Assembly (NCBI GenBank): GCA_025934435.1
Contig: JAICYB010000008.1
Span: 18,329 to 82,328 of the forward strand
Source of the DNA: Actinomycetes bacterium
GTDB lineage: Bacteria; Actinomycetota; JAICYB01
Length of the DNA: 64,000 nt
Reading direction: 5' to 3'
Positions 35,338-43,747 of the stretch are shown one piece after another; position 1 is the stretch's first letter, and each line of letters begins with the position of its first letter. Made by a program: the position numbers and the translations under genes. The notes below the pieces were generated by a model. It saw only the letters and a list, made by a program, of their open reading frames with translations. It ran no database searches and was not told the origin of the DNA.

Positions 35338-36273
35338 TCAGATGTACGACTCGACGACCTTCGATGCGATATCGGCGAGCTCGCGGCGGAGGTCGTCCGG
35401 TTCTTCGACGACCACACCCGCACCGAACGAGAGGATCCGGCGGATCGCGTGCTCCCTCGATCCGACGGTGAACCGGAAACGTGTCCACGGTTCGTCCGGC
35501 GCTTCGGTGTCGCCCCGGAGCGCACGCGTCGCGTCGGGCGACGCGCGCACCGTGCACGTGAACGACGTCCCCGTCTGCTGGAACTCCGTCGACCGCGCCG
35601 CCCAGAACGACGCGAGATCGAAGTCATCCGGCGGTGCGAATGGTTCGTCCGACACGGATGCTTCGACGATCCGCGACGCGCGATACGTACGCGGTTCGGA
35701 GCCGCCGGCGGACGCAACGAGATACCACACACCCGCTTTGAGGACGAGGCCGAGCGGATCGAGCGTGCGCTCCACGGGACGATCGCGCCCCGGCCGGGCA
35801 TACCGCAGCCGAACGCGGCGCGACGTGAACACCGCCTGCGTGAGCGTCGTCATCTCCTCGACCGCTTCGGTGCCGTGCCACCACGCGCCGAGGTCCACGT
35901 GGATCTTCCGGCGCATCTCCTCGGCCCGCTCGCGCTGGGCTTGCGGCAGTGCCGCGAGGATCTTCGTCTCCGTGCGCGCGAGTGAGGAGCGCAGCCCCAT
36001 CGCCGTGAGCGCGTCGCCGAGGCCGAGGAGGGGGAGGAGCTCCGCTTCGCCGAGCGAGAGCCCTGTGAGGTCCGTCCGGTAGCTCTCGAGCATCCCGACG
36101 CCTCCGCCGCGTCCGGGCTGCGTGAACACCGGGATCCCGGCGGAGCCGAGCGCTTCGAGATCGCGGTGCACCGTCCGCTTGGAGACCTCGAGGCGGCGGG
36201 CGAGCTCGGCGACGGTGACGAGGCCCCGTCGCTGCAGGAGCAGCAGGATCGCGAGCAGCCGGTCCGCGCGCAT
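35338..36273 (-). CDS. WYL-domain transcriptional regulator
   Basis: 311 residues. The N-terminal winged helix-turn-helix (RADRLLAILLLLQRRGLVTV, then AELARRLEVSKRTVHRDLEAL) is followed by a WYL ligand-binding domain (about 140-215, RLRYARPGRDRPVERTLDPL and YRASRI) and a C-terminal WCX extension. Proteins of this YafY-like class often repress an adjacent divergent gene. A -10 TAGCCT (complement of 36280-36285) ends 6 nt before the ATG, so its mRNA is probably leaderless. A 15-bp inverted repeat in the 61-bp divergent gap is a likely operator for it and for the VOC gene. Confidence 0.9.
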   Translation of the reverse strand: MRADRLLAILLLLQRRGLVTVAELARRLEVSKRTVHRDLEALGSAGIPVFTQPGRGGGVGMLESYRTDLTGLSLGEAELLPLLGLGDALTAMGLRSSLARTETKILAALPQAQRERAEEMRRKIHVDLGAWWHGTEAVEEMTTLTQAVFTSRRVRLRYARPGRDRPVERTLDPLGLVLKAGVWYLVASAGGSEPRTYRASRIVEASVSDEPFAPPDDFDLASFWAARSTEFQQTGTSFTCTVRASPDATRALRGDTEAPDEPWTRFRFTVGSREHAIRRILSFGAGVVVEEPDDLRRELADIASKVVESYI

Positions 36274-36296
36274 CTCGAAAGGCTACCGGTAAATGA

Positions 36297-36331
36297 TGCC
36301 AGCAGATGGCAACATTACGTGCCAGGCTGGC
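36297..36331. promoter_or_regulatory. Inverted repeats between the WYL regulator and VOC genes
   Basis: TGCCA-GCAGA-TGGCA (36297-36311) is a perfect 5-5-5 inverted repeat, and GCCAG-G-CTGGC (36321-36331) is a second one just before ATG 36335. They share the TGCCA/TGGCA half-site idea. They flank a TTACGT -10-like element for the VOC gene and sit upstream of the WYL -10 box. Confidence 0.5.
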
Positions 36332-36334
36332 CCC

Positions 36335-36682
36335 ATGACCATCACGGGGATCCACGCGAGCTTCGCTTCACCCGCCGCACACGAGATACGCGCCTTCCTG
36401 CGGGACGTTCTGCGCCTGCCGTACACAGACATCGGCGGCGGGTTCCTGGTCTTCGACGTGCCGGACGCCGAAGTCGCCGCAGCCGAGTCGACGAGCGTCG
36501 CGCACGACATCTCGTTCTCCTGCGACGACATCGAAGCGACGATCGGCGAGCTCAGATCGCACGGCGTTCGCTTCGCGAACGGTATCGACGACGAGGTGTG
36601 GGGACGCCGCACGTTCTTCGATATGCCCGGCGGCACGCGTGTCATGCTCTACGAGCCGAAGTACACAAGGGGATCGCGATGA
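36335..36682 (+). CDS. VOC-superfamily (glyoxalase/bleomycin-resistance fold) protein
   Basis: 115 residues forming paired beta-alpha-beta-beta-beta modules of the vicinal oxygen chelate fold; RAFLRDVLRLPYTDIGGGFLVFD and GRRTFFDMPGGTRVMLYEPKY are typical. A metal-binding His/Glu set is incomplete, so it may be a binding protein rather than an enzyme. ATG 36335 is preferred to 36293, since the longer frame runs through the operator. It is divergent from a WYL regulator that probably controls it and overlaps the next gene by ATGA. Confidence 0.85.
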   Translation: MTITGIHASFASPAAHEIRAFLRDVLRLPYTDIGGGFLVFDVPDAEVAAAESTSVAHDISFSCDDIEATIGELRSHGVRFANGIDDEVWGRRTFFDMPGGTRVMLYEPKYTRGSR

Positions 36683-37038
36683 GGAAGTCCGACGCCTACA
36701 AGAAGATCGATCGCATCTGCATGGCGCTGCCCGAAGCGGTGAACAAGCCGTTCGGGGGTCACACGGCGGCCGCCTACCGCGTGCGCGACAAGATCTTCTG
36801 CGGGACGGGACAGACGGTACGTCCTCGCATCACATTCAAGGGAGCGCACGGCGCGCAACAAGCGCTCGTGTCGTCGGACCCGGAGCGATTCTTCGTCCCG
36901 CAGTACACCGGCACGAAGGGCTGGGTGGGCGCCTGGCTCGACACCGAGCCCGACTGGGATGAGATCGCGGAACTCATCGAGGAGAGCTACCGCCTCGTCG
37001 CTCCGAAGCGTCTCGTCGCGCAGCTCGAAGCGCGATGA
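36679..37038 (+). CDS. YjbR/MmcQ-like DNA-binding-fold protein
   Basis: 119 residues. The pattern MRKSDAYKKIDRICMALPEA, KPFGGHTAAAYRVRDKIF and KGWVGAWLDTEPDWDEIAELIEESYRLVAPKRL is that of the MmcQ/YjbR family (CyaY-like fold). The family is sometimes described as DNA-binding-like, but its function is unproven. It overlaps the VOC gene upstream and smpB downstream by ATGA at each junction, so all three are coupled. Confidence 0.85.
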   Translation: MRKSDAYKKIDRICMALPEAVNKPFGGHTAAAYRVRDKIFCGTGQTVRPRITFKGAHGAQQALVSSDPERFFVPQYTGTKGWVGAWLDTEPDWDEIAELIEESYRLVAPKRLVAQLEAR

Positions 37039-37508
37039 GCACCCGCGAGGCGCAGAAGGTCGTCGTCGACAACCGTCGCGCGCGCCACGACTACTCGGTC
37101 GACGAGACCTTCGAGGCCGGCATGGTCCTGCAGGGCAGCGAAGTGAAGGCGCTGCGCGAAGGACGGGGCCAGATCCGCGAGGCCTACGCGGTCGTCCGTG
37201 AGGACGGCGTGTACATCCTCGGGATGCACATCTCGCCCTATTCGGGCGCGTCGACGCACGTCGAGGTCCCGCCGACGCGCGAGCGGAAGTTGCTGCTGCA
37301 TCGCAAAGAGATCGAGCATCTGAAGAACGAGACGCAGCGCAAAGGGATGACGCTCATCCCGCTCCGGGTGTACTTCACGCGCGGCCTCGCGAAGATCGAG
37401 CTCGGACTCGCCCGCGGGAAGAAGTCCTACGACCGGCGCCGCGAGATCGCCGAGCGCGAGGCGAAGCGGGACATGGAACGGACGCAGCGCCGTCGCGAGA
37501 AATCGTGA
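37035..37508 (+). CDS. smpB: SsrA-binding protein SmpB
   Basis: 157 residues, a normal SmpB. NRRARHDYSVDETFEAGMVL, GSEVKALREGR, RERKLLLHRKEIEHL and the basic C-terminal tail (RREIAEREAKRDMERTQRRR) are all present. It delivers tmRNA to stalled ribosomes. The tmRNA gene is 11.4 kb downstream at 48917-49268. Here smpB is coupled to YjbR upstream and to an ABC exporter downstream (GTGA) rather than directly following ftsX. Confidence 0.97.
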   Translation: MSTREAQKVVVDNRRARHDYSVDETFEAGMVLQGSEVKALREGRGQIREAYAVVREDGVYILGMHISPYSGASTHVEVPPTRERKLLLHRKEIEHLKNETQRKGMTLIPLRVYFTRGLAKIELGLARGKKSYDRRREIAEREAKRDMERTQRRREKS

Positions 37509-39283
37509 TCCGGCGCTTCAAGGAGTCGGCCGAGGGACGGTTCCTCGGCGTCTTCGGCAAGGCCCATCGCTTGCTCGCGACACTTTGGTGGGGGTTGATC
37601 GTCCTGCGCGGCGTCCTCCCGGCGATCTTTGCCGTGGCGATGGGCCTGCTCGTGGGTGCCGTGCAAACGCATCAGTCGCTCGTCCTTCCGCTCTCATTGA
37701 TCGGTGTCGTCTTCGTCGGGATGAATTCCCTCGCGCCGGTGCACGGCACGGTTGGGAGCTTGCTCGGCGCGAAGTGCGGCGCATGGCTGCACGACCGGTT
37801 GATGGAGTCGTCCGTTTCGCCCGACGGCCTCGCGCATCTCGAGCGTCCCGACCTCGCGGACGATCTGGCCCGCGCCCGCGAGTTCGACCAAGGTCTCGTC
37901 GCGCCGCCGCTCGAAGCGGCACTTCCATACATCGCCAACGGGTTCACCGACATCGCGGCGGCGATCGCACAGGCAGTCCTCGTGATGACCTATCACTGGT
38001 GGGCGGGACTCGCGCTCGGACTCGCGTGGGGATCAACACACCTTCTCCTGAAGGAGAGCGCGATGTGGCAGATCTTCGAGGCCGACGACGTCGTGAACCA
38101 GCGTCGGCACGTCGAGTACGCGTATCGCATGACGGTGGACGCACCGGCGGCGAAGGAGATCAGACTCTTCGGGCTCGCCGGCTGGGCCGTCGAGCGGTTC
38201 ACGGACCTGCGCCGCGGCTTGGCCGACATCCTGTTCCAGGAGAGCCGCCTGCGGCGACGGCCGCTGCGATGGAGTCTCACGCTCGTCATCGCCGGCAATG
38301 CGGTCGTCTTCGGATCGCTCGCGCGCGACGCCGTGCATCACTCGATCGGTCTGCCCGCGCTCGTCCGGTTCGCGCAAGCGTCGATCGGCGTCGCGCTGCT
38401 TGCGTTCGGCGAGTTCGACTGGTGGTTCCGCGGTTCGGCTCGTCCGATCCCGATGGTGCTCGAGCTCGCGGAGCAGATGCGTGCGAGTGGCTCCGTCCGG
38501 AGCGGTGAGGGCAGTGCGGATCGCGCGCCCGAACGCGAGATCCGCTTCGACCAGGTGAGCTTCACGTATCCAACGACGGGGATGAAAGTCCTCGAGGGAT
38601 TCGATCTGACGATCCCGGCCGGCGCGTCACTCGCGATCGTGGGTCCGAACGGCGCAGGGAAGACGACACTCGCGAAGTTGCTCTGCCATCTCTACGACCC
38701 GACGGACGGAGCCGTCCGCGTCGACGGCGTCGATCTCCGCGAGATCGAGCTCGGTTCGTGGCGCGCCCGGATCGCCGCGGTCTTCCAGGACTACGTGCGT
38801 TTCGAGCTGCCGCTCCGCGACAACGTCGCGCCGGACGGAGCACCGGACGCCGTGGTTCACGACGCGCTCCGTCGCGCCGGCGCCGACGACATCGCGTCGC
38901 TCGACACGATCTTGTCGCGCGCGTACGACGGCGGGACGGACCTCTCCGGCGGTCAGTGGCAGCGCGTCGCCCTCGCTCGCGCGCTCTGCGCGGTGCAGCT
39001 CGGTGCCGGCGTCATCCTGCTCGACGAACCGACGGCGCAGCTCGACGTTCGCGGCGAAGCCGAGATCTTCGACCGCATCCTCGAGGCGACACGTGGCCGG
39101 ACGACGATCCTGATCTCGCACCGGTTCTCGACGGTGCGGCACGCGGATCTGATCTGCGTGCTCGACCTCGGGCGCGTTGTCGAGCTCGGCTCCCACGACG
39201 AGTTGATGTCGCCCGGGGGCCGGTACAAGGCGATGTTCGAGCTGCAAGCGTCGCGGTTCTACGAAGAAGAGGTCGAGGTGTGA
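37505..39283 (+). CDS. ABC exporter half-transporter (consensus signature)
   Basis: 592 residues: an N-terminal type IV-like membrane domain (about six helices, to about 320) and an ATPase domain with Walker A GPNGAGKTT, Q-loop VFQDYVRFE, signature LSGGQWQRVALARA, Walker B VILLDEPTAQLD and ISHRF switch His. It starts at GTG in the smpB stop and overlaps the next half-transporter by GTGA, so the two probably form a heterodimer. The substrate is unknown; the FQDYVRFELPLRDN style is common in actinobacterial exporters linked to small peptides or lipids. Confidence 0.88.
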   Translation: MIRRFKESAEGRFLGVFGKAHRLLATLWWGLIVLRGVLPAIFAVAMGLLVGAVQTHQSLVLPLSLIGVVFVGMNSLAPVHGTVGSLLGAKCGAWLHDRLMESSVSPDGLAHLERPDLADDLARAREFDQGLVAPPLEAALPYIANGFTDIAAAIAQAVLVMTYHWWAGLALGLAWGSTHLLLKESAMWQIFEADDVVNQRRHVEYAYRMTVDAPAAKEIRLFGLAGWAVERFTDLRRGLADILFQESRLRRRPLRWSLTLVIAGNAVVFGSLARDAVHHSIGLPALVRFAQASIGVALLAFGEFDWWFRGSARPIPMVLELAEQMRASGSVRSGEGSADRAPEREIRFDQVSFTYPTTGMKVLEGFDLTIPAGASLAIVGPNGAGKTTLAKLLCHLYDPTDGAVRVDGVDLREIELGSWRARIAAVFQDYVRFELPLRDNVAPDGAPDAVVHDALRRAGADDIASLDTILSRAYDGGTDLSGGQWQRVALARALCAVQLGAGVILLDEPTAQLDVRGEAEIFDRILEATRGRTTILISHRFSTVRHADLICVLDLGRVVELGSHDELMSPGGRYKAMFELQASRFYEEEVEV

Positions 39284-41094
39284 GCGTCCCGCACCGGCGC
39301 CGCAAGTCCCTCGGTGGAGATGACATCCCCGATGTGCTCCCGTCGCTCTGGCGGGCGCTCGCGTTCGCGTACCGCGCCGAGCCGCGCCTGCTCATCGTGT
39401 CGTTCCTGCTCGTGACGGGCGCGTGGGTCCCGGCTGCCCTCACGGCGCTCTGGCTCAAGCTGCTCGCCGACGGCGTGAAGACCGGACACGGCGGCGCGAT
39501 CGCCGCCGCGATGATCGGCCTCGCCGCGTCGACGATCGCCGCGTGGCTGCTCCGCATCGTCGGACAACGCGTGCAGCGCTTGTTCCAGGAGCGCGCGACG
39601 ATCGCGATCGAAGCGCATGTCGTGGAACTGCAGGGGAGTGTTGCGTCCATCGAGCACCACGAACGTCCGGAATACCTCGACCGTCTGCAGATCCTCAAGG
39701 ACCACGCGTTCTTGCTGAACCATCTGTACGGCTCGTTGATGAGCGCCGTCGGTGCGGTCGCGCGTGTGCTCATCACGATCGGGTTACTGATGAGCGTGAG
39801 CCCCGTCCTGTTCGTCCTCGGGCTCTTCGCTGCTCCGACGATCGTCTTCTCGTCCTGGCGCGCGGGAGTCGAACGTCGGAACGAGGAGCGCGCGGCTCCG
39901 CGGCGCCGGCTCGCGCGGCACTTCTTCGATCTCGGTACGCAGGCGGGCGCCGGCAAGGAGATCCGTGTCTGGCGCATCGGCCCCCGGCTCGTGTCGTGGC
40001 GGCGCGAAGCGTGGGACGACTGGTACGGGCGCGTCGCCGGCACGCGCAAGGTGAGCGCGGCGTGGCATTCGCTGGCGTGGACGATCTTCGGCGGCGCGTA
40101 TGTCGGCGCCGTCGTGTTCACGGCCTCGGTGTTACACGCGAGCCCCGGTGACGTGCTTCTCGTTGTCGCCGCCGGCGGGCAACTTTCCGCGTTCCTCGGT
40201 GAGACGGCGTCGCAGACCGACTTCCTCCGGTGGTGCATCGAAGCTGCGCAGCGTCTCGCGTGGCTCGAGAACTACGCCGCAGCGCGCAGCGTCGGATCCG
40301 AGCTCGATCCGCCCAGTCGGCTCACGCACGGCATCAAGCTCGACCACGTGTCGTTCCGCTACCCGGGGACCGAACAAGAGGTCTTGCGGGACGTCGATCT
40401 CGAACTCCCCGCCGGTTCGGTCATCGCGATCGTCGGGGAGAACGGCGCGGGCAAGACGACGCTCGTGAAGCTGTTGTGCCGGTTCTACGAACCGACGTCG
40501 GGTGCGATCCTCGTCGACGGAACGGAACTCGGACGCATGAAGGTGGACGAGTGGCGCGACCGGCTCGCCGGCGCGTTCCAAGACTTCATGCGCTTCGAGT
40601 TCTCGGCCGGACGAACCGTCGGCCTCGGCGAGCTCGCGCGCGCGGACGACATCCTCGCGCTGGAACGCGCGATCGGACGCGCCGGAGCCGGCGACGTGAT
40701 CGAGAAGCTCCCGTCCGGCCTCGGGACGCAACTCGGTCCGACGTGGACGAACGGCGTCGAGCTGTCCTTCGGGCAGTGGCAGAAGCTCGCGCTGTCTCGC
40801 GGCTTCATGCGGGACCGCCCGCTGGTGCTGGTACTCGACGAGCCGACGGCCGCACTCGACGCCGACACCGAACACTCGCTCTTCGAACGCTTCGCCGACG
40901 CATCCCGTGACGCGCGGGAGGATGGACGTATCACGATCCTCGTGTCCCATCGGTTCTCGACCGTGCGGATGGCCGATCTGATCGTCGTGTTGGACGGGGC
41001 ACGCGTCGTCGAATACGGTTCGCACGACGAGCTCATGGGGAGGGCCGGTCTATACGCGGAGCTCTACGGCATCCAGGCGCGCGCTTATCGGTAG
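39280..41094 (+). CDS. ABC exporter half-transporter (degenerate signature)
   Basis: 604 residues with the same membrane-ATPase order as its partner. Walker A GENGAGKTT, Q-loop AFQDFMRFE, Walker B LVLVLDEPTAALD and VSHRF are intact, but the signature reads LSFGQ rather than LSGGQ. So one of the two composite ATP sites is probably degenerate, as in many heterodimeric exporters. The N-terminal cytosolic tail is Arg-rich. GTG start inside the preceding stop. Confidence 0.88.
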   Translation: MSVPHRRRKSLGGDDIPDVLPSLWRALAFAYRAEPRLLIVSFLLVTGAWVPAALTALWLKLLADGVKTGHGGAIAAAMIGLAASTIAAWLLRIVGQRVQRLFQERATIAIEAHVVELQGSVASIEHHERPEYLDRLQILKDHAFLLNHLYGSLMSAVGAVARVLITIGLLMSVSPVLFVLGLFAAPTIVFSSWRAGVERRNEERAAPRRRLARHFFDLGTQAGAGKEIRVWRIGPRLVSWRREAWDDWYGRVAGTRKVSAAWHSLAWTIFGGAYVGAVVFTASVLHASPGDVLLVVAAGGQLSAFLGETASQTDFLRWCIEAAQRLAWLENYAAARSVGSELDPPSRLTHGIKLDHVSFRYPGTEQEVLRDVDLELPAGSVIAIVGENGAGKTTLVKLLCRFYEPTSGAILVDGTELGRMKVDEWRDRLAGAFQDFMRFEFSAGRTVGLGELARADDILALERAIGRAGAGDVIEKLPSGLGTQLGPTWTNGVELSFGQWQKLALSRGFMRDRPLVLVLDEPTAALDADTEHSLFERFADASRDAREDGRITILVSHRFSTVRMADLIVVLDGARVVEYGSHDELMGRAGLYAELYGIQARAYR

Positions 41095-41192
41095 CGGTTC
41101 TCGCCGCCGTCCTCTGCGTATCGTGCGGTGCGGCGAACTCTCCCTTCAGGCAGAACCCGCTCGGTGCCGCGGCCGGGACACATCCGGTCAAA

Positions 41193-41870
41193 GTGCCCGC
41201 GGCCGTTCATATACACGTGCTCGGGTTCGCGGTCGATCTCGATCCGACGGTCGAGCTCTGGGGGAGACAGGCGCACGTCGACGTGACGCGCGTCGTCCGC
41301 ACGGCTGTGACGCACATCGAAGGACTGCTGCACGGGACGCCCGCGCCGGTCGAGGTCGAAGCCGGCACCTACGGTGTGATACCTGATGTCGGCATCGGCG
41401 GGTACACCGATCCCTACTCGGGGCGCGTGCAGATCTCCATGGATCAGCGCGCTCCGCTCGGACTGACGGTGCTGCTCGGAACGTGGCTACCGCTGACGCT
41501 CGCGCACGAGCTGCACCACTCGGCGCGGATCCTCGACGGAGCCGGCTACGGTGCGACGATCAGGGAAGCCGTCGTGAGCGAAGGAGCGGCCGATGCATTC
41601 ATGCGCGAGGCATATCCGGACGCACCGCCGATCCCGTGGGTGCAGCCGCTCTCGGCCGCGGACGAAGCCGTCGTGCGAGCGAGACTCGAGGCGCAGGGAA
41701 GCGTCGCCGATACCCCGGATCTGCACGAGCAGTGGTTCTTCGGGAAGGCCGGGTTCCCGCATTGGGCGGGATACCGCATCGGCTACGAGATGTGCGAGCG
41801 ATACCTCGCGGCGCATCCGGAGACGACGGCTGCCGCCCTCGTGAAGACCCCGGCGGCGGACGTCAGTTGA
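41193..41870 (+). CDS. DUF2268-like predicted zinc metalloprotease, probably exported
   Basis: 225 residues from GTG 41193. The zinc motif AHELHH with a downstream SEGAAD (third ligand region) and FGKAGFPHWAGYRIGYEM match predicted Zn-dependent proteases of the DUF2268 type. In the same frame upstream (41052-41192) there is no stop and the translation looks like a lipoprotein signal (LSVAVLAAVLCVSCG after an Arg-rich n-region), yet no ATG, GTG or TTG exists there. Either a rare start (ATA 41052) is used or the real start is GTG 41193. The 3' end overlaps the convergent permease by 8 bp. Confidence 0.72.
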   Translation: MPAAVHIHVLGFAVDLDPTVELWGRQAHVDVTRVVRTAVTHIEGLLHGTPAPVEVEAGTYGVIPDVGIGGYTDPYSGRVQISMDQRAPLGLTVLLGTWLPLTLAHELHHSARILDGAGYGATIREAVVSEGAADAFMREAYPDAPPIPWVQPLSAADEAVVRARLEAQGSVADTPDLHEQWFFGKAGFPHWAGYRIGYEMCERYLAAHPETTAAALVKTPAADVS

Positions 41871-42708
41871 CGACGCGCTTCACGAACGCGCGGAGCCCGG
41901 CGTAGGACAGGATCGCCAGCGCGCCGACCAGGGCGAGCGTGAAAGCGAGGAGCGGCATGTGCTGCAGCTCGGGCGTGAGCGCGGACCGCAGCCCTTCGCT
42001 CATGTACACGAGGGGGTTGATCAGGACGAAGATCTGCAGCCACTTGATCGACGCGAGACGCGCCCACGGGTAGTAGACGCAGCCGAGGAACGTCACAGGG
42101 ATGACGATGATCGAGAAGATCAACGGGATCTGTTGCGGTTTGAACGTGGTTCCGATCACGAGACCGAGTGCGCCGGACACGAGACTCGCGAGGAGGATCA
42201 TCCCGACGAGCAGCGGCCAGTTGCTCACGTGGATCGACACCGGCGTCGAGGGGATGATGATCACGAACGGGAAGACGATCACGGCGGCAAGCACCGCTTG
42301 GATCGCGCCGAAAACGATCTTCTCGATGCCGACGAACGCAACGGGCACCGGCGCCATCACGCGATCTTCGATCTCACGGGTTCGTCCGAACTCGTTGACG
42401 AGCGGAAGCGCGACGGCGGAGATCCCTTGGAAGACCATCGCGACGGCGACGAGACCGGGAACGAGGATCGTGGCGAACGAGATCTGGGGGCCGGACGAAG
42501 CCTGCGGGATGTTGAAGCCTTGTCCGATCTTCGGGAAGACGTAGGTGAAGACGAACGTGAACAAGAACGGGTTCATGATCGTCCGCGTGAGGAACGGGAA
42601 GATCTCTCGGACGATGACGCGTGCGTCGCGCAGGATCATCCCGCCGAATGCGTGCGCGTAGACGCTCGTTCGAGAGCGTTGCTGGATCGCGACGGTCGCG
42701 CTACTCAC
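41863..42708 (-). CDS. ABC-2 type transporter permease
   Basis: 281 residues with six membrane helices and the ABC-2 signature region (VPVTFLGCVYYPWARL, INPLVYMSEGLRSAL). It belongs to the DrrB/NodJ-like exporters, in which a permease dimer works with an ATPase dimer. It starts at GTG 42708, overlapping the ATPase stop by 8 bp, so the ATPase-permease pair forms one operon. Substrate not predictable; drugs, polysaccharides or lipids are possible. Confidence 0.9.
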   Translation of the reverse strand: MSSATVAIQQRSRTSVYAHAFGGMILRDARVIVREIFPFLTRTIMNPFLFTFVFTYVFPKIGQGFNIPQASSGPQISFATILVPGLVAVAMVFQGISAVALPLVNEFGRTREIEDRVMAPVPVAFVGIEKIVFGAIQAVLAAVIVFPFVIIIPSTPVSIHVSNWPLLVGMILLASLVSGALGLVIGTTFKPQQIPLIFSIIVIPVTFLGCVYYPWARLASIKWLQIFVLINPLVYMSEGLRSALTPELQHMPLLAFTLALVGALAILSYAGLRAFVKRVVN

Positions 42709-43720
42709 GAAGCTCTCTCCCCGTCAGGCTGATGAAAACGGTCTCGAGCGTCGGCTCGGCGACGGAGACGTCGGTCAGGCCGTACTTGTTGGCGGCGTTG
42801 ACGAGTTTCGGCAGGACGATGCCGCCTCCCTTCGTCAGCACACGTAATCCGTCGCTCGACGCATCGACGGACACCACGCCCGAGAGGCGCTTGAGCTTCC
42901 CGGCGAGTCCGTCCGGCGGCTTTTCCAGATGCAGATGCACGACGGTTTCGGCGCCGAGGGTCTTCTTGAGGTTCGCCGGCTGGTCGCAGACGAGGATCTT
43001 GCCGTGGTCGATGATCGCGACGCGGTCGCAGAGCTGGTCGGCTTCTTCCATGTAGTGCGTCGTGAGCACGACCGTGATGCCGTGCTCGCGCATCTCCGAG
43101 ACGATCTCCCAGAGCGCGATACGACTCTGGGGGTCGAGTCCGGCCGTTGGTTCGTCCAGGAACAGCACGCTCGGACGATGCGCGATCGATCGCGCGACCT
43201 GCAGGCGCTGCGCCATGCCGCCCGACAGTTCATCCGGAAACGACTTCCTGCGCTCGCTCAGGCGGAACTGCTGAAGGAGCTCGTCCGCTCGCTGTTTCGC
43301 TTCGCGATGCGACATCTCGAAGTACCGGCAGTGGAAGTAGAGGTTCTCCCACGCCGTGCAGAGCCGGTCGAGGGTGTTGAACTGCGTGACGACCCCGATC
43401 CCGAGCTTGACGCGCGCCGGGTCCTTCCGGACGTCGACGCCGTCCACCTGGACGTGCCCGCTCGTCGGGTAGACGCGGGTCGTGCACACGCCCACGGTTG
43501 TCGTCTTGCCCGCTCCGTTCGGACCGAGGAGGCCGAAGATCTCGCCGCGCTCGACGTTCAGGTCGATGCCGTCGATGGCTCTGATGTCCGGCGAGTTGCC
43601 CGGCCCCGGATAGACCTTGACGAGCCGCTCCACGCGGAGGACGTAGTCCTTCGGTTCGTCTTTCGGCGGTTTGGCCTTGCGCGGGGCGCGCGGCTTCCGC
43701 GTGGCGGTACGGGTGGGCAT
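42701..43720 (-). CDS. ABC transporter ATP-binding protein (DrrA-like)
   Basis: 339 residues. A Lys/Arg/Pro-rich N-terminal tail (about 1-22) precedes the ATPase with Walker A GPNGAGKTT, signature LSGGMAQRLQVARS, Walker B VLFLDEPTAGLD and TTHYMEEAD. A C-terminal regulatory extension follows (about 240-339), as in DrrA/NodI. ATG 43720 is chosen because the region upstream is the divergent promoter of the carboxylase fusion. It pairs with the permease downstream. Confidence 0.9.
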   Translation of the reverse strand: MPTRTATRKPRAPRKAKPPKDEPKDYVLRVERLVKVYPGPGNSPDIRAIDGIDLNVERGEIFGLLGPNGAGKTTTVGVCTTRVYPTSGHVQVDGVDVRKDPARVKLGIGVVTQFNTLDRLCTAWENLYFHCRYFEMSHREAKQRADELLQQFRLSERRKSFPDELSGGMAQRLQVARSIAHRPSVLFLDEPTAGLDPQSRIALWEIVSEMREHGITVVLTTHYMEEADQLCDRVAIIDHGKILVCDQPANLKKTLGAETVVHLHLEKPPDGLAGKLKRLSGVVSVDASSDGLRVLTKGGGIVLPKLVNAANKYGLTDVSVAEPTLETVFISLTGRELRE

Positions 43721-43734
43721 GACCCTTTGGACGA

Positions 43735-43740
43735 TATCGT
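43735..43740 (+). promoter_or_regulatory. -10 box TATCGT for the carboxyltransferase fusion, leaderless
   Basis: TATCGT ends exactly 7 nt before GTG 43748, with no Shine-Dalgarno sequence. The divergent ABC gene starts only 27 bp away, so the two promoters share this short gap. Confidence 0.5.
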
Positions 43741-43747
43741 CAATCGC

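Noticed and set aside
42929..43747. N-terminal extension of the carboxyltransferase fusion
   Set aside because: The frame is open but runs antisense through the ABC ATPase. Biotinyl-domain similarity begins at GTG 43748, which has a -10 box 7 nt upstream.
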